Assembly (NCBI GenBank): GCA_964401385.1
Contig: CAYNYF010000008.1
Span: 6,438-70,437 of the forward strand
From: CAYNYF01 sp964401385
Lineage (GTDB): Bacteria > Planctomycetota > Phycisphaerae > SM23-33
Direction: 5' to 3'
DNA length: 64,000 nt
The translations under genes were made by a program, and so were the position numbers. Below the pieces are notes generated by a model. It was not told the DNA's origin. It made no database searches and was given only the letters and a program-made list of their open reading frames with translations. Each line of letters begins with the position of its first letter. The first letter of the stretch is position 1. This document shows, piece by piece, positions 44,481 to 53,696 of this stretch.

Positions 44481-46075
44481 CGGCGGTTCCTGTTGCGTCT
44501 GGGTCGCGACGGCTGCGGTTCTGTCTGCCCGCGCATGGCCGCGTCGTCGGGCGGCCTGCCCGCCGGCTGTGTCGTCGAGACGATCGGCTTGGCCTTGGCC
44601 GAGACCAGCACCACTTGGTTGAACGTGAAGCCGTACCCGGAACGGTCCGGCGACGGCTCCATATTGCCGGAGCCGACCTGGTAGCCCGGCATGCTCTGCA
44701 ATCGCTCTTTGAAGGCCGAGATTGACTCGCGGTCCTTTACCCGACCGCTGAAGGATATCTTGCCCGCGCCAAACCGAATCGATTCCACGAACACCTTCTC
44801 CGCGCCGGGCAACGTGTTGGATAGATGAGCCAACTGATCCAGCCAATTGAAGTCCGCGCGGAGGCAGCCCTGGATGTCCTTGACGCGCTTCTGAAGCTTC
44901 TCAAGCTGCTTGTTTGCGTTTGTGAGCTTGGCGGTATCATCGATGAGTCCGTCAGCCTGGTCGGCGTATTTGCCTACGTATATGGTCCGCGCCAGCGCGA
45001 ATCCGGCGACCAGCAGCAGCAGGGTGACGGCGGCGACGGCGGCCCGAATCTTGCGCACGTCCCTTGGTGGCGGCGGGCGCTTGGGGTTGAGGAAATCGAA
45101 CGGCAAGGTGTCGCCCGCCTGCCCGGCCGCCAGCCCCAGCGCCGCCCCGAATCCCGATATCTCTTCACCGCCGGCGACCTCGAATCCCCCCGACGGGTCG
45201 AACTGCTCACAGCGCACGCCAAGCCGGTCGGCCAGGGCGGCGGCAAGTTCTTTCTCCATCCCCGTAGCGCCGGCCACCAGACAACCGTCGATCTGCCCGC
45301 CGCGCTGCACGGCGCGGAAGCTGTGAAGCGAACGGGTTACCTCGACCACCACGCGCTGGACGGCTCCGGCGCGCGTCTCGGCGTCGTCCGTATCGACAGG
45401 TGTGCCGTTGGCGCCCGGCGCCGAGGTCGTCACGGCCCGAGAGAATTGCAGGTCCTCGTCGGACATTACATCGATCTCGGCTTCATGGGCGGTGACGTTG
45501 ACGAAGAGAATATGTTCCCCGGGCTTTGCCTTTATACAATGATACACGGCCCGCAGGTTCGCGTACGGCCGCAGGCCAAGACGTTGCAGGTGGAGGCCCG
45601 CCTCATCACAGATTTGCCCGGCCGCGTCGACCACCGGGAGGCGGACTGCTGCGGCCAGAACCGTGGTGCCCTGGTCGCCGGCTTCGGGCTGATCGGTGTC
45701 CCAATGCGGGCCGCGGGTGAAATCAATCACGGCTTCATCGGCGCCGAAGGGTAACTCCTGGGCAACCTGGAACTGGACCATGGAGGACAGCTCGCCCCGA
45801 TCAGTCCCCGGCGGCAGGCTCAGGCTCTTGAGCACCGCCTGCGAGCGCTCAACGCACATCAGCGCCTTGGCGCCGCGGAGCCCCAGCTTGGCCACGACCG
45901 ACTTCAGTTGCCGCCCCACTGAGGACGCATCGGAAACGTCCACGTCGGCGGGCATGGAAGCGGTGTGCAGGGAACGAATCACAGGGACTTTGCGGGCGTA
46001 CTCGAAGACCACCAGGCGAATCTGTCGACAGTCGTAGTCGATGGTGACGTGTTTTCGCTTGCCGAACCTCAGCAC
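44477..46075 (-). CDS. PilM-PilN/GspL-like assembly platform protein
   Basis: This is a 532-aa protein whose start is a GTG at 46075. Residues about 8-325 form an actin-like PilM/GspL cytoplasmic domain (HVTIDYDCRQIRLVVFEYAR, LKSLSLPPGTDRGELSSMVQ, GFGAALGLAAG). A FDFLNPKRPPPPRD segment follows, as at the PilN N-terminus, then a membrane helix at 344-363 and a coiled coil at about 370-402. The rest is a PilN-like periplasmic domain (GAGKISFSGRVKDRESISAF). In type IV pilus systems PilM binds the PilN N-terminus; here they appear joined, as in GspL. It would connect the GspE ATPase to the periplasmic parts. Confidence 0.82.
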   Translation of the reverse strand: MLRFGKRKHVTIDYDCRQIRLVVFEYARKVPVIRSLHTASMPADVDVSDASSVGRQLKSVVAKLGLRGAKALMCVERSQAVLKSLSLPPGTDRGELSSMVQFQVAQELPFGADEAVIDFTRGPHWDTDQPEAGDQGTTVLAAAVRLPVVDAAGQICDEAGLHLQRLGLRPYANLRAVYHCIKAKPGEHILFVNVTAHEAEIDVMSDEDLQFSRAVTTSAPGANGTPVDTDDAETRAGAVQRVVVEVTRSLHSFRAVQRGGQIDGCLVAGATGMEKELAAALADRLGVRCEQFDPSGGFEVAGGEEISGFGAALGLAAGQAGDTLPFDFLNPKRPPPPRDVRKIRAAVAAVTLLLLVAGFALARTIYVGKYADQADGLIDDTAKLTNANKQLEKLQKRVKDIQGCLRADFNWLDQLAHLSNTLPGAEKVFVESIRFGAGKISFSGRVKDRESISAFKERLQSMPGYQVGSGNMEPSPDRSGYGFTFNQVVLVSAKAKPIVSTTQPAGRPPDDAAMRGQTEPQPSRPRRNRNRR

Positions 46076-46088
46076 CGTTACCAGCCCG

Positions 46089-47495
46089 CTATCTTTCCAC
46101 CCCGGACGGCACGAACGGCACGCCCAGGTGCGTTAAATCGCGCAGGTACACAATCCGCGGCTGCCCCTGCGCCAGATCGATCACCGCTTCCAGCACGCAG
46201 AAACGACCCAACTGAGGATTGTAACCGAACGACCGCACGCGGTATTGATAACTTCGCGCCGTCACGTATGGCGAGACCTTTTTAAACGCGTCTGCCGAGA
46301 CCACGCCCTCTGTATAGATCCAGGCGGTGGTCGAACGCGCCGGTCCTTCCAGCCCGCGGCTCATACTTACGATTGTCCCGACCGACTCGCCGTCCAGCCC
46401 CGGAAGCGCACGAAGCACCTCCTCCGGGGCGCTATTCAGGTTAACGCGGCCGAAAAGAATTTCTTGCCCCGTAGTCGGATGTCGAACCCCACCCGTCGTG
46501 AGCTTGTCCATGACCAGGTGGAGATTGCTCCTGTCGACCCCGCTGGAGATCGTGATCTTCCTGCCCTGGACCCTGGGGTCGTCCACTTCCACTGTCGCTT
46601 CCAGCAGATGCGAGGGATCGGCGAACCCGACGTTGGCTTTGCGCGCCGCCACCAGGAAGTCCACCGTCTGGCGAGCGAATCCGGCGTCCTCGAGAACGCG
46701 GGCAAAACTGGCAGGATCCTCGGTATTGATGTTGATTCGCTGGTTCCCCTCGGAATCCACGTTTGGCTCGTAGGTAATGGCCGTCGCCAGGCAGCGCAGG
46801 CCGCGGTCGAGCTGTCCGTTCGCGTCGTCGGGCGGGAAAGAGTCGTCTCCGTCGTCTTCGTTTGGCTCCAGCAGCCCGTTGCGGTTGGCGTCCTCGCCGA
46901 AGACGAGCGATCCCGTAAACCCCTTTACAAGCAACAGTTCCTCCAGCGTGCCCAGGGGACCGTTCTTGATGCGGTAGGGCCAGGGCAGCGTGTCGTAATA
47001 CTCCTGCTCGGCCCCGTTGAGACGAGGCTCGTCGTCGCCGTCGCAATAGTCCAGCAGGCAATCGACCCGCTCGCGGATCATGTTCGGTAGTTTCGCCAGC
47101 ATCTCCTCGGTGGCTATGTTGAGGTTGAGCTTGCTGGCTTCGTCGACCAGCCCATAGCGGACGCTGGTGGGGTCTTCGCGGCTTTCGGCGTAGACGGTGA
47201 AGTGCCAGCCCTCCTCGGCGTCGCCTTGCCCGGTGAGGCTCTGGGCCTGGAAGACCGGCGGGTTGTCAAACCAGGCGGTCTGGTCGTCGCGGCTGTTCAT
47301 CAGCACCGCCATGGCGCAGTGGATGCCGCTCATCGCCGTCGCGCGTGCCTCCAGGCCCCGCCCCGCGGCCGCGGCCGCTGACACCTCGCTCCGCGTCACG
47401 AGCATTTTGCTGACGGCTGCGACCGAGAGGATGGCCACGATGAACAGTACCATCACCAGCACGGTACCGGCAGCGGCTCTGTTTATGACGATCAT
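46089..47495 (-). CDS. gspK: Type II secretion minor pseudopilin GspK
   Basis: The 468-aa product starts with a short leader (MIVINRAAAG) followed by TVLVMVLFIVAILSVAAV. There is no Glu at +5, as is usual for GspK. The body has the GspK alpha-domain with the metal-binding-type loop GEDANRNGLLEPNEDDGDD, and repeated LNLNIATEE and RVNLNSAPEEVLRALPGLD segments typical of the helix-hairpin-helix-like part. GspK caps the pseudopilus tip with GspI and GspJ. Its start overlaps the GspJ stop (ATGA). The stop is TAG, 13 bases before the PilM-like start. Confidence 0.9.
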   Translation of the reverse strand: MIVINRAAAGTVLVMVLFIVAILSVAAVSKMLVTRSEVSAAAAAGRGLEARATAMSGIHCAMAVLMNSRDDQTAWFDNPPVFQAQSLTGQGDAEEGWHFTVYAESREDPTSVRYGLVDEASKLNLNIATEEMLAKLPNMIRERVDCLLDYCDGDDEPRLNGAEQEYYDTLPWPYRIKNGPLGTLEELLLVKGFTGSLVFGEDANRNGLLEPNEDDGDDSFPPDDANGQLDRGLRCLATAITYEPNVDSEGNQRININTEDPASFARVLEDAGFARQTVDFLVAARKANVGFADPSHLLEATVEVDDPRVQGRKITISSGVDRSNLHLVMDKLTTGGVRHPTTGQEILFGRVNLNSAPEEVLRALPGLDGESVGTIVSMSRGLEGPARSTTAWIYTEGVVSADAFKKVSPYVTARSYQYRVRSFGYNPQLGRFCVLEAVIDLAQGQPRIVYLRDLTHLGVPFVPSGVER

Positions 47496-48448
47496 CGCTG
47501 GCGCCCCCCTCGCCGCTGAGGCGAGCCCATCCGGCCGACTCCTGCCACTGTGCCCTCGGCCGGCTTGTAGCCGGCGGGAATCGCCACAATGCGATACACG
47601 GTTTCATAAGGGTATTCGTCGGGCGCCATGTCCTCCGGCAGCGGCTCGGAGCCCAGTTCTATCCAAACCGCCAGGGGAAGCCCGCTCCCCTGCCAGGTCT
47701 CCTGCCAGCCCGATCCGTCCCAGTACTGAAAGCGAAGGAACTTGACGTGCTCGGTCAGGAAGACCACTCGGATGTTGCCTGTGCCCTCGCCGGAGCTGGA
47801 ACCGGTCCGTTGAGCAGTTGGTTCCTCCTGCCCGGCCTCCTCCTCGCGCTCCTCGGCGACCTTGGCCGCTATCGTTCGCATGCTGGTGCGCTCCAGCCCG
47901 GCGACCTGCTCGACGCCGTCTTCATCTTCGTAGTACTTCAGGCGATATTCAACCCTTTGGATGTCGTGCTCCGGCTCCCAGCCCCATTGGCCGTCCTGCT
48001 CGTCCCAGCCCGCCGGCGGCGGGGCGTTGACCAGCTCGTCCTTCCAGAAGACCGCGCGCGAGGGCAGGGTTGTGCGCATGAACGTCACCGTCTCACCGTC
48101 GCCGTTCATGCCGAACTGGAGGAACGGGTAGACGATGGCCGAGGTCATCTCCTCTGCCATCAGCTCCAGCACGCGCCTCTGTGCGAAAGACTTCTGCCCT
48201 TGCTGCCGGACGTCGTCGCCCGTGCCCAGGACGAGGTGATAGAAGCTGTACACTGCCCCGCAAAGGGCGATCGTCAACACCACTGCCAGGATGACTTCCA
48301 GCAGCGTGAAGCCAGTCGGGGTTTTGGGGTTCCGAGTTCCGATTGTCGGTTTGGCCGGGGCCCGCGGCGCCCGCGGCGAGCTGGCTTGCACGGTCCGGGC
48401 CGATCGCGAACCGGAAACAGAGAACCCGGACTGTCCTGGCCTCCTCAT
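47492..48448 (-). CDS. gspJ: Type II secretion minor pseudopilin GspJ
   Basis: From ATG 48448, overlapping the GspI stop (ATGA), the product is 318 aa. A long basic leader precedes a prepilin cleavage site, G then FTLLEVILAVVLTIALCGAV. The body contains RRVLELMAEEMTSAI and the beta-rich part with VKFLRFQYWDGSGWQETW, as in GspJ. An internal acidic Glu-rich loop (KVAEEREEEAGQEEP) is unusual. It forms part of the pseudopilus tip. The frame is open further upstream, but those extra residues run over the end of GspI. Confidence 0.85.
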   Translation of the reverse strand: MRRPGQSGFSVSGSRSARTVQASSPRAPRAPAKPTIGTRNPKTPTGFTLLEVILAVVLTIALCGAVYSFYHLVLGTGDDVRQQGQKSFAQRRVLELMAEEMTSAIVYPFLQFGMNGDGETVTFMRTTLPSRAVFWKDELVNAPPPAGWDEQDGQWGWEPEHDIQRVEYRLKYYEDEDGVEQVAGLERTSMRTIAAKVAEEREEEAGQEEPTAQRTGSSSGEGTGNIRVVFLTEHVKFLRFQYWDGSGWQETWQGSGLPLAVWIELGSEPLPEDMAPDEYPYETVYRIVAIPAGYKPAEGTVAGVGRMGSPQRRGGRQR

Positions 48449-48933
48449 GGCAGCGCTTCCTCGGCTTGGGCGGTCCCGGCGTTGGGGTCCAACATCCATT
48501 GCGTCAGTCGACACGTCCGCGGACGCGGGCCATTGTCGTTCCGGACGATGACGGTCACCCTTTTCAAGCCTGGCGTGCCGGGGATGTCCTCAACGGCAAT
48601 CTCGTAAGTCCAGCCTTCCTCTTGCTGGGGCGGCTGGTCCTCCTCTTCGCCTGCGGCGAACGCTGTGGCCTCGGCGTCGGTCAGTTCCAGGCCGCCGGCC
48701 GAAAGCTCGGCCAGCACGGACTGGGCGAGGTTGGCGGCCTTGCCTGCCTCGCGAATGTCCATGGCCGCGTCGAGGGTGGTCCGCAGGCCGGTGCCCACCA
48801 CGGCCGCCGCGAACACGAAAATCGACAAGGCAATCAGAACCTCCAGCAACATCACGCCCGCTGATCTCCCCAAGGCTCTGGCCTTCGCGGCAGGCCGCGC
48901 CGCAGGCGAGCGAGATGGAAGTGAAACGATCAC
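48445..48933 (-). CDS. gspI: Type II secretion minor pseudopilin GspI
   Basis: The likely start is GTG 48933, four bases after the GspH stop, giving 162 aa. The leader VIVSLPSRSPAARPAAKARA ends at RSAG, and the prepilin helix MLLEVLIALSIFVFAAAVVG follows, with Glu at +5 after the Gly. The body AANLAQSVLAELSAGG and LKRVTVIV fits GspI. It joins GspJ and GspK at the pseudopilus tip. No internal ATG gives a plausible full leader, which supports the GTG start. Confidence 0.82.
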   Translation of the reverse strand: MIVSLPSRSPAARPAAKARALGRSAGVMLLEVLIALSIFVFAAAVVGTGLRTTLDAAMDIREAGKAANLAQSVLAELSAGGLELTDAEATAFAAGEEEDQPPQQEEGWTYEIAVEDIPGTPGLKRVTVIVRNDNGPRPRTCRLTQWMLDPNAGTAQAEEALP

Positions 48934-48937
48934 GGTC

Positions 48938-49588
48938 TTACTCGATGGGCTCTTCCTTGGTGTCGATCCGGCGGGTGGCGATCGTGCCATCCACGCCGTT
49001 GAGCGTAATCTCGACGGCCCAGGGATGATCTTCATCGTCGTTGGCCAGGACGATCCGGGCCGAATCGCTCGAACCGTCAGGCCAGAAGGTCAACGGGCTG
49101 AGGGAATCATCGGCTTCGCCGGGAGCCCCGGTGGGCTGGCCCGCGTCGGTGAAGGCGCTGTCGCCGGTGCGGCGGCACAGGACGACGCGAACGCCCTCCA
49201 TCAGCGTAGCCTGTTCGGCCCACCAGGTCTTGCATGGGGAGAAGACGCCCGGCTGGCCGAGCGGGTCTTCCTCGATGGCCACGACCGGCTGGCGTGTTTC
49301 GGCGTCGAAGCTGATCTGGAAGCGTCGGCCGGTGTTGGCGGCCTCTGCCCGGGTCGCTCGCAGCAACGAGCAAATCCTGTCGGCGTTGGCTTGGGTCTTG
49401 GTGGCCGAGAGCGTTCCCCAGAAGGTGCCAATGGCCACCCCCGCCAGCAGCATCAGTAGAGATAACGACAGGATCAGCTCCAGCAGCGTAAAGGCCCTCG
49501 CCGCCAACCGCGCAGAATGCCGCCGCGCCTCGCCCGAGGGCGAATCGACATCATTCCTCCTCGTTGTCCGACCAGCTCTTGATGTCAT
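48938..49588 (-). CDS. gspH: Type II secretion pseudopilin GspH
   Basis: Starting at ATG 49588 (a GTG at 49600 is in frame) the product is 216 aa. The prepilin motif is AARA followed by FTLLELILSLSLLMLLAGVA, so Ala rather than Gly precedes the cleavage site, which is less common. The body ICSLLRATRAEAANTGRRF and a beta-rich end with SPLTFWPDGSSDSARIVL are typical of GspH/FimT. It is a minor pseudopilin near the tip. A 117-base gap separates it from GspG. Confidence 0.84.
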   Translation of the reverse strand: MTSRAGRTTRRNDVDSPSGEARRHSARLAARAFTLLELILSLSLLMLLAGVAIGTFWGTLSATKTQANADRICSLLRATRAEAANTGRRFQISFDAETRQPVVAIEEDPLGQPGVFSPCKTWWAEQATLMEGVRVVLCRRTGDSAFTDAGQPTGAPGEADDSLSPLTFWPDGSSDSARIVLANDDEDHPWAVEITLNGVDGTIATRRIDTKEEPIE

Positions 49589-49705
49589 CGTCCCTTCCAC
49601 TTCGGCTGCCGGGAAGCTCCGACCGGAGCTATATTCGGCAGTGGCGTCCTCGCCCGGAGCGACGGCGGTTCCATGCCCGCCCTCCTGAGGATTGCCCGGG
49701 GGCGG

Positions 49706-50164
49706 CTACGTCTGGCCTTCCTCTTCACGCTTGGAAGTGACCGAGAGGTCATCGTCGGTGCCCTCTTTCTTGTCGGGGCCGGACGAGGTGATCGTGAAGT
49801 ACGAGCCCTCGTCGTCCGTTTCATACTTGAGCGACTTCTTCCAGGCGTCCTTGGGCTCCTCTTGGAGATACGGTCCATGCCACTTCTCGGTCAAGGTTTC
49901 GTCCTCGAAGGTGGGCTCTTTCCACAAGGCTTCCAGCCCGCCCTCGGAGTCCTTGGGGAAGTAGCCGATGTCGTACTGGTAGCGTTTCAGCGCGCCGGCA
50001 ACGGTCTGCTTGAGCAGCACGTTCTTGGTCAGATCGATGCTGGCGCCTTCCCGCGTGCCGGACAACGCCACGATGCCCACCGTTGCCAACAGTCCCAGGA
50101 TGAAGATCACCAGCAGGACCTCCAGCAGCGTGAAGCCCCGTCGGCCTTTCGTGCGTGCGTTCAA
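49706..50164 (-). CDS. gspG: Type II secretion major pseudopilin GspG
   Basis: The best start is TTG at 50164. It has AAGGAGA eight bases upstream, while the frame has no ATG near the leader; an upstream GTG at 50230 is less likely. The product is 152 aa with a short leader LNARTKGRRG, then FTLLEVLLVIFILGLLATVG with Glu at +5. The GspG C-terminal part has YQYDIGYFPKDSEGGLEAL and the calcium-type loop ending in SSGPDKKEGTDDDLS. It forms the pseudopilus shaft. The stop is followed by the 117-base gap before GspH. Confidence 0.9.
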   Translation of the reverse strand: MNARTKGRRGFTLLEVLLVIFILGLLATVGIVALSGTREGASIDLTKNVLLKQTVAGALKRYQYDIGYFPKDSEGGLEALWKEPTFEDETLTEKWHGPYLQEEPKDAWKKSLKYETDDEGSYFTITSSGPDKKEGTDDDLSVTSKREEEGQT

Positions 50165-50252
50165 TGTATGTCTCCTTTCGATCGTTGAGGCAAAATCGTC
50201 ACCCGCCCGGGTGCGAACGATCTGGGCCACCGCGGGTGGCGTTTGCCTCGTG

Positions 50253-51449
50253 TCATAATCTCATTGTTCGCGACATTGTAAAGATCGGGTACAGCAGCCC
50301 CACGGCTATGAACCCGATGATCCCGGCGATGAACACCAGCAGCAGCGGCTCGATCAGCCGGACGGCGGCATCCACCTGGCGGTTTGTCCGGCGCTCGATG
50401 GTGTCGGCCGCCTGAAGCAAGACCTTCTCCAATTGGTTTGATTCCTCGCCGACGGCGATGATCTCGGTGATCTCGTCCGGGAAGAGCCCACTGCGCTGGA
50501 GCGGCTCTGCCAACGGCTGGCCGGCGCGGACGTTCTCGGCCGCCGCCTCGATCGCGTCGGCCATGATTTCGTTGCCCGTGGCGCCCTTGGCGATCGTCAG
50601 CGCCTGGATGATGGGCACGCCGTTGGCCAGCATCGTCCCCAGCACCCGGCAGAACCGGGTGATGGCAACCATCCGGATTGCGCGCCCGGCCAGGGGGATC
50701 TTCAGTTTCCAGGCCGCCCAGAGCTTCCGCCCGCTTTGGCTGCGGACGTATGCGCGTGCTACCACCACAGCCGCCGCGACCGTCCCGAGGATGAGCCAGG
50801 CATATCCCCGGGCCGCGTCGGAAACGGAAAAGAGCACCCGCGACGGCAGCGGCAATTCCTGGCCGCCCAGGAAGTTGCGGAACGTCGGGACAAACAGCAC
50901 CAGCACCCCCGTTACCACGAGGCTGCCGATGCTCGCCAGCACGATGGGATACACCATGGCCCCTCGGACTTTGCTCCTCAGATCGTCCTGTCGCTCGATG
51001 AACGAAGCCAGGTTCGTCAGGACGTCCTCGAGGAAGCCGGCGAACTCGCCCGCACGGACCATGGCCACGTGCAGCTCCGTGAAGACCTTCGGGTGCTTGG
51101 CCAGAGAGTCCGCCAGCGTGTCGCCAGCGGCGACGTGGTCGCGCACCTCGGCGATGACCCGGCCCAATTCCGAATTGGTGGATGTGCGGGAGAGAATCTC
51201 CAATGCTCGCAACATGGATACGCCGGCCGTCAGCAGGTCCGAAAGCTGCCCGTACGTCACCCCGATCTGGCGGAGACGGATCCTCCGGGCCCGTCCGGGC
51301 CTGCCGGCGACGCCGCCGCGGTTGATGCTGACGGGAAACAACGCCCGTTGACCCAGCGTGCGTACAACGGCCGCTTCGTTCTCAGCCTGCATCACGCCGC
51401 TGCGCTGTTGGCCGGTAGTATCCTTGGCAACGTAATCAAACGTCGGCAT
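50253..51449 (-). CDS. gspF: Type II secretion inner-membrane protein GspF
   Basis: From ATG 51449 (MPTFDYVAKDTTGQQRSG) the product is 398 aa, the usual GspF/PilC length. It has two T2SF domains, YGQLSDLLTAGVSMLRALEI and ITRFCRVLGTMLANGVPIIQ. Three membrane segments are visible (VLASIGSLVVTGVLVLFV, AWLILGTVAAAVVVA, PLLLVFIAGIIGFIAVGLL). It forms the inner-membrane platform that converts GspE ATPase work into pseudopilus assembly. The gene follows gspE with a 94-base gap. Confidence 0.93.
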   Translation of the reverse strand: MPTFDYVAKDTTGQQRSGVMQAENEAAVVRTLGQRALFPVSINRGGVAGRPGRARRIRLRQIGVTYGQLSDLLTAGVSMLRALEILSRTSTNSELGRVIAEVRDHVAAGDTLADSLAKHPKVFTELHVAMVRAGEFAGFLEDVLTNLASFIERQDDLRSKVRGAMVYPIVLASIGSLVVTGVLVLFVPTFRNFLGGQELPLPSRVLFSVSDAARGYAWLILGTVAAAVVVARAYVRSQSGRKLWAAWKLKIPLAGRAIRMVAITRFCRVLGTMLANGVPIIQALTIAKGATGNEIMADAIEAAAENVRAGQPLAEPLQRSGLFPDEITEIIAVGEESNQLEKVLLQAADTIERRTNRQVDAAVRLIEPLLLVFIAGIIGFIAVGLLYPIFTMSRTMRL

Positions 51450-51543
51450 GCCAAAAAAACCTCGTTTGGCGCGAGCCTCAACTCGCCGGTTCGCCAACCC
51501 GACTTAGAATTTGTGCCGCCGTCACGAATTTCCGAACGCGAAC

Positions 51544-53214
51544 TCACGCCTTTGTGGCCCGGATGACCTCTTCGGGGGTGGTGATGCCTTGGCGGACCTT
51601 CACCCAGCCGTCCTCTCTCAGCAATCTGAGCCCCCCTTTCCTGGCCGCGGCCAGTATTTCCCCAGTGGGGGATCGGGCCATGATTCTCTCGCGCAGGCTC
51701 TCGGTCAGGATCATCAGCTCGAACAGACCGGTGCGTCCATAGTATCCGGTGCCGCGGCACTTTCGGCAGCCGGCCCCGCGGTAAAGCTTCTGCCCCGGTT
51801 CCATCTGAAAGTCGGCCGGCATCGCCGTCGGATCCGACTCGTAGGACTCCTTGCAGTCCGGGCAGATGGTGCGGACCAACCGCTGAGCCATCACCGCTTC
51901 CACCGTAGAGGTCACCAGAAACGGCTCGACGCCCATGTCCAGCAGGCGCGTCGGGGCAGAGGCCGCGTCGTTCGTGTGCAGCGTGGAGAAAACCAGGTGC
52001 CCGGTCAGCGATGCCTGCACGGCCGCCTCGGCCGTCTCCAGGTCGCGAATCTCCCCGATCATCACAATGTCGGGGTCGTGGCGAAGGATGTGCCGCAGCC
52101 CGCGGGCAAAGGTCAGCCCGACCTTGGGATAGGCCTGTATCTGGTTTACCCCGTCAATGTGGTACTCGACCGGGTCTTCCACGGTAATGACCTTGATGGC
52201 CGGGGAAACGATCTCTTGCAGGGCCGCGTACAGCGTGGTCGTCTTGCCCGAGCCGGTCGGACCGGTAACCAGCAGGATCCCGTGCGGCCGGGCGATGGTG
52301 CGGTGAAAGAGTTCGAGGGTGTCCTCGACCATGCCGAGTCGGGACAGCGTGAAGGTGAGGTTGGACCGATCCAGCAGTCGCATCACCACGCCTTCACCGA
52401 AAAGCATGGGGATGACGCTGACGCGGACGTCGATCTGCCGCCCGCCCGCCTGGAGCTTGATTCGCCCGTCCTGCGGGAGGCGCCGCTCGGCAATGTTCAG
52501 ATCCGCCATGATCTTGATGCGGGAGATGATGGCCGCCTGGAATCGGCGAATCTGCATCGGCAACTTGGTCTGCTGGAGCACTCCGTCGACGCGGTAGCGG
52601 ACCACCAAATCGCGCTCGTACGGCTCGATGTGAATGTCGGTGGCGCGTTCTTTGAGGGCTTCCAGGAAGATCTCGTTGACCAGCTTGATGACCGAGGCTT
52701 CCTGAGCCATCTCCAGCAGGTCTTCGCTGTCGCCGTTGGAACTGCTGACGATTTCCAGATCGGATGAGTCCATCATCTCGTCGATGGTCTCACCCCCCAC
52801 GCCGTAGTAGGACTTGATGATCTTGTCGATCTCTTCACTCGGGGCCAGCGCCGGCTGGATCTCCATCCCCGTCATGAGTCGGACCTCATCGAAGGAATAC
52901 AGATCGAACGGGTCGGAGGTAGCCACGCGAAGTACGCCGTTCTCCTTCGACAGGGGCACCAGTCCCCGCCGGTAGACCAGCTTCGGCGGGAGCGACCGCA
53001 GCGTCTCCACGTCGATTTCCACCTCGGCCAGGTTCACCATGGGAATGCCCAACTGCTCAGACATGATGCGAAGGACCTGCTCCTCGCTGACGTGGCCGGA
53101 CTCGATCAGGGCCTTGTCCAGGCGCTGCCCCGTCCGCTTGCGCAGGGCAAGGGCCTCGGCCAGATCCTCCGGCTTGATCAGGCCCCTCTCCAGCAAAACC
53201 TCGCCGATGCTCAT
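51544..53214 (-). CDS. gspE: Type II secretion/type IV pilus assembly ATPase GspE
   Basis: This 556-aa protein has an N-terminal MshEN/GspE_N region (GEVLLERGLIKPEDLAEALA). The secretion ATPase core has Walker A GPTGSGKTT at 318-326, the Asp box VITVEDPVEY, Walker B DIVMIGEIRD at 382-391 and the His box GHLVFSTLHTND. A zinc finger of four cysteines (Cys451, 454, 483, 486) follows. The hexamer powers pseudopilus assembly from the cytoplasm. It is the first gene of the minus-strand operon that runs to the giant secretin. The start is ATG 53214, with only a weak ribosome binding site. Confidence 0.95.
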   Translation of the reverse strand: MSIGEVLLERGLIKPEDLAEALALRKRTGQRLDKALIESGHVSEEQVLRIMSEQLGIPMVNLAEVEIDVETLRSLPPKLVYRRGLVPLSKENGVLRVATSDPFDLYSFDEVRLMTGMEIQPALAPSEEIDKIIKSYYGVGGETIDEMMDSSDLEIVSSSNGDSEDLLEMAQEASVIKLVNEIFLEALKERATDIHIEPYERDLVVRYRVDGVLQQTKLPMQIRRFQAAIISRIKIMADLNIAERRLPQDGRIKLQAGGRQIDVRVSVIPMLFGEGVVMRLLDRSNLTFTLSRLGMVEDTLELFHRTIARPHGILLVTGPTGSGKTTTLYAALQEIVSPAIKVITVEDPVEYHIDGVNQIQAYPKVGLTFARGLRHILRHDPDIVMIGEIRDLETAEAAVQASLTGHLVFSTLHTNDAASAPTRLLDMGVEPFLVTSTVEAVMAQRLVRTICPDCKESYESDPTAMPADFQMEPGQKLYRGAGCRKCRGTGYYGRTGLFELMILTESLRERIMARSPTGEILAAARKGGLRLLREDGWVKVRQGITTPEEVIRATKA

Positions 53215-53696
53215 CCGAGATCCACCTTCGCAAGCGTCCGGGACTTCGTCCGCGTTCTAATCATCTTCAACCCGCATGGCGCGGACTCGTTCCGCTCAAC
53301 ACCCATAGGGCATGAACGCTAAATCGGCCTTTCTTATTGCGTTTCTGGGTCGATTTTCCAACCTTTGGGACCCCAACCCCTCTGTTGTATGCGTACGCCT
53401 GCCGCGCGGCGGACTCTGGCGGGAGAAAGAGCCCCAGACAGACGTGTTCTCCCGCCCCGGCCGCAGCGGCTGAAGCAAGGGCTGCCGAGCATTGCCCGGC
53501 GTGGCCGGGCACAATCAGGAAAGCAAGCCTGTCCCATTTGTTCACCTTCGCGGGCGTCGGCGTCACGCCATCGACCGCCACGTCTTCCTGCGCATACTCA
53601 CCCTCGATCCGATGATCCTCTGGCGAGTAGAATTCTTTTCAAGAGAGCAAGACCGTGCCGGTTTACCTCAAATTCCCACCCAGTGCAGTTCGGTGG
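53215..53696. other. Intergenic region upstream of gspE, with a possible gene remnant
   Basis: These 482 bases must hold the promoter of the secretion operon; I could not pick one out. A minus-strand frame at about 53267-53630 reads plausibly at its 5' end (FYSPEDHRIEGEYAQE, then GVTPTPAKVNKWDRLAFL). It lacks a good start and becomes low-complexity later. It may be the remnant of a gene, possibly RHS-linked. No other feature was seen. Confidence 0.35.

Noticed and set aside
53267..53581. 104-aa minus-strand frame upstream of gspE
   Set aside because: The 5' part reads like protein, but there is no good start or ribosome binding site and the 3' part is low-complexity. It is mentioned only as a possible remnant.
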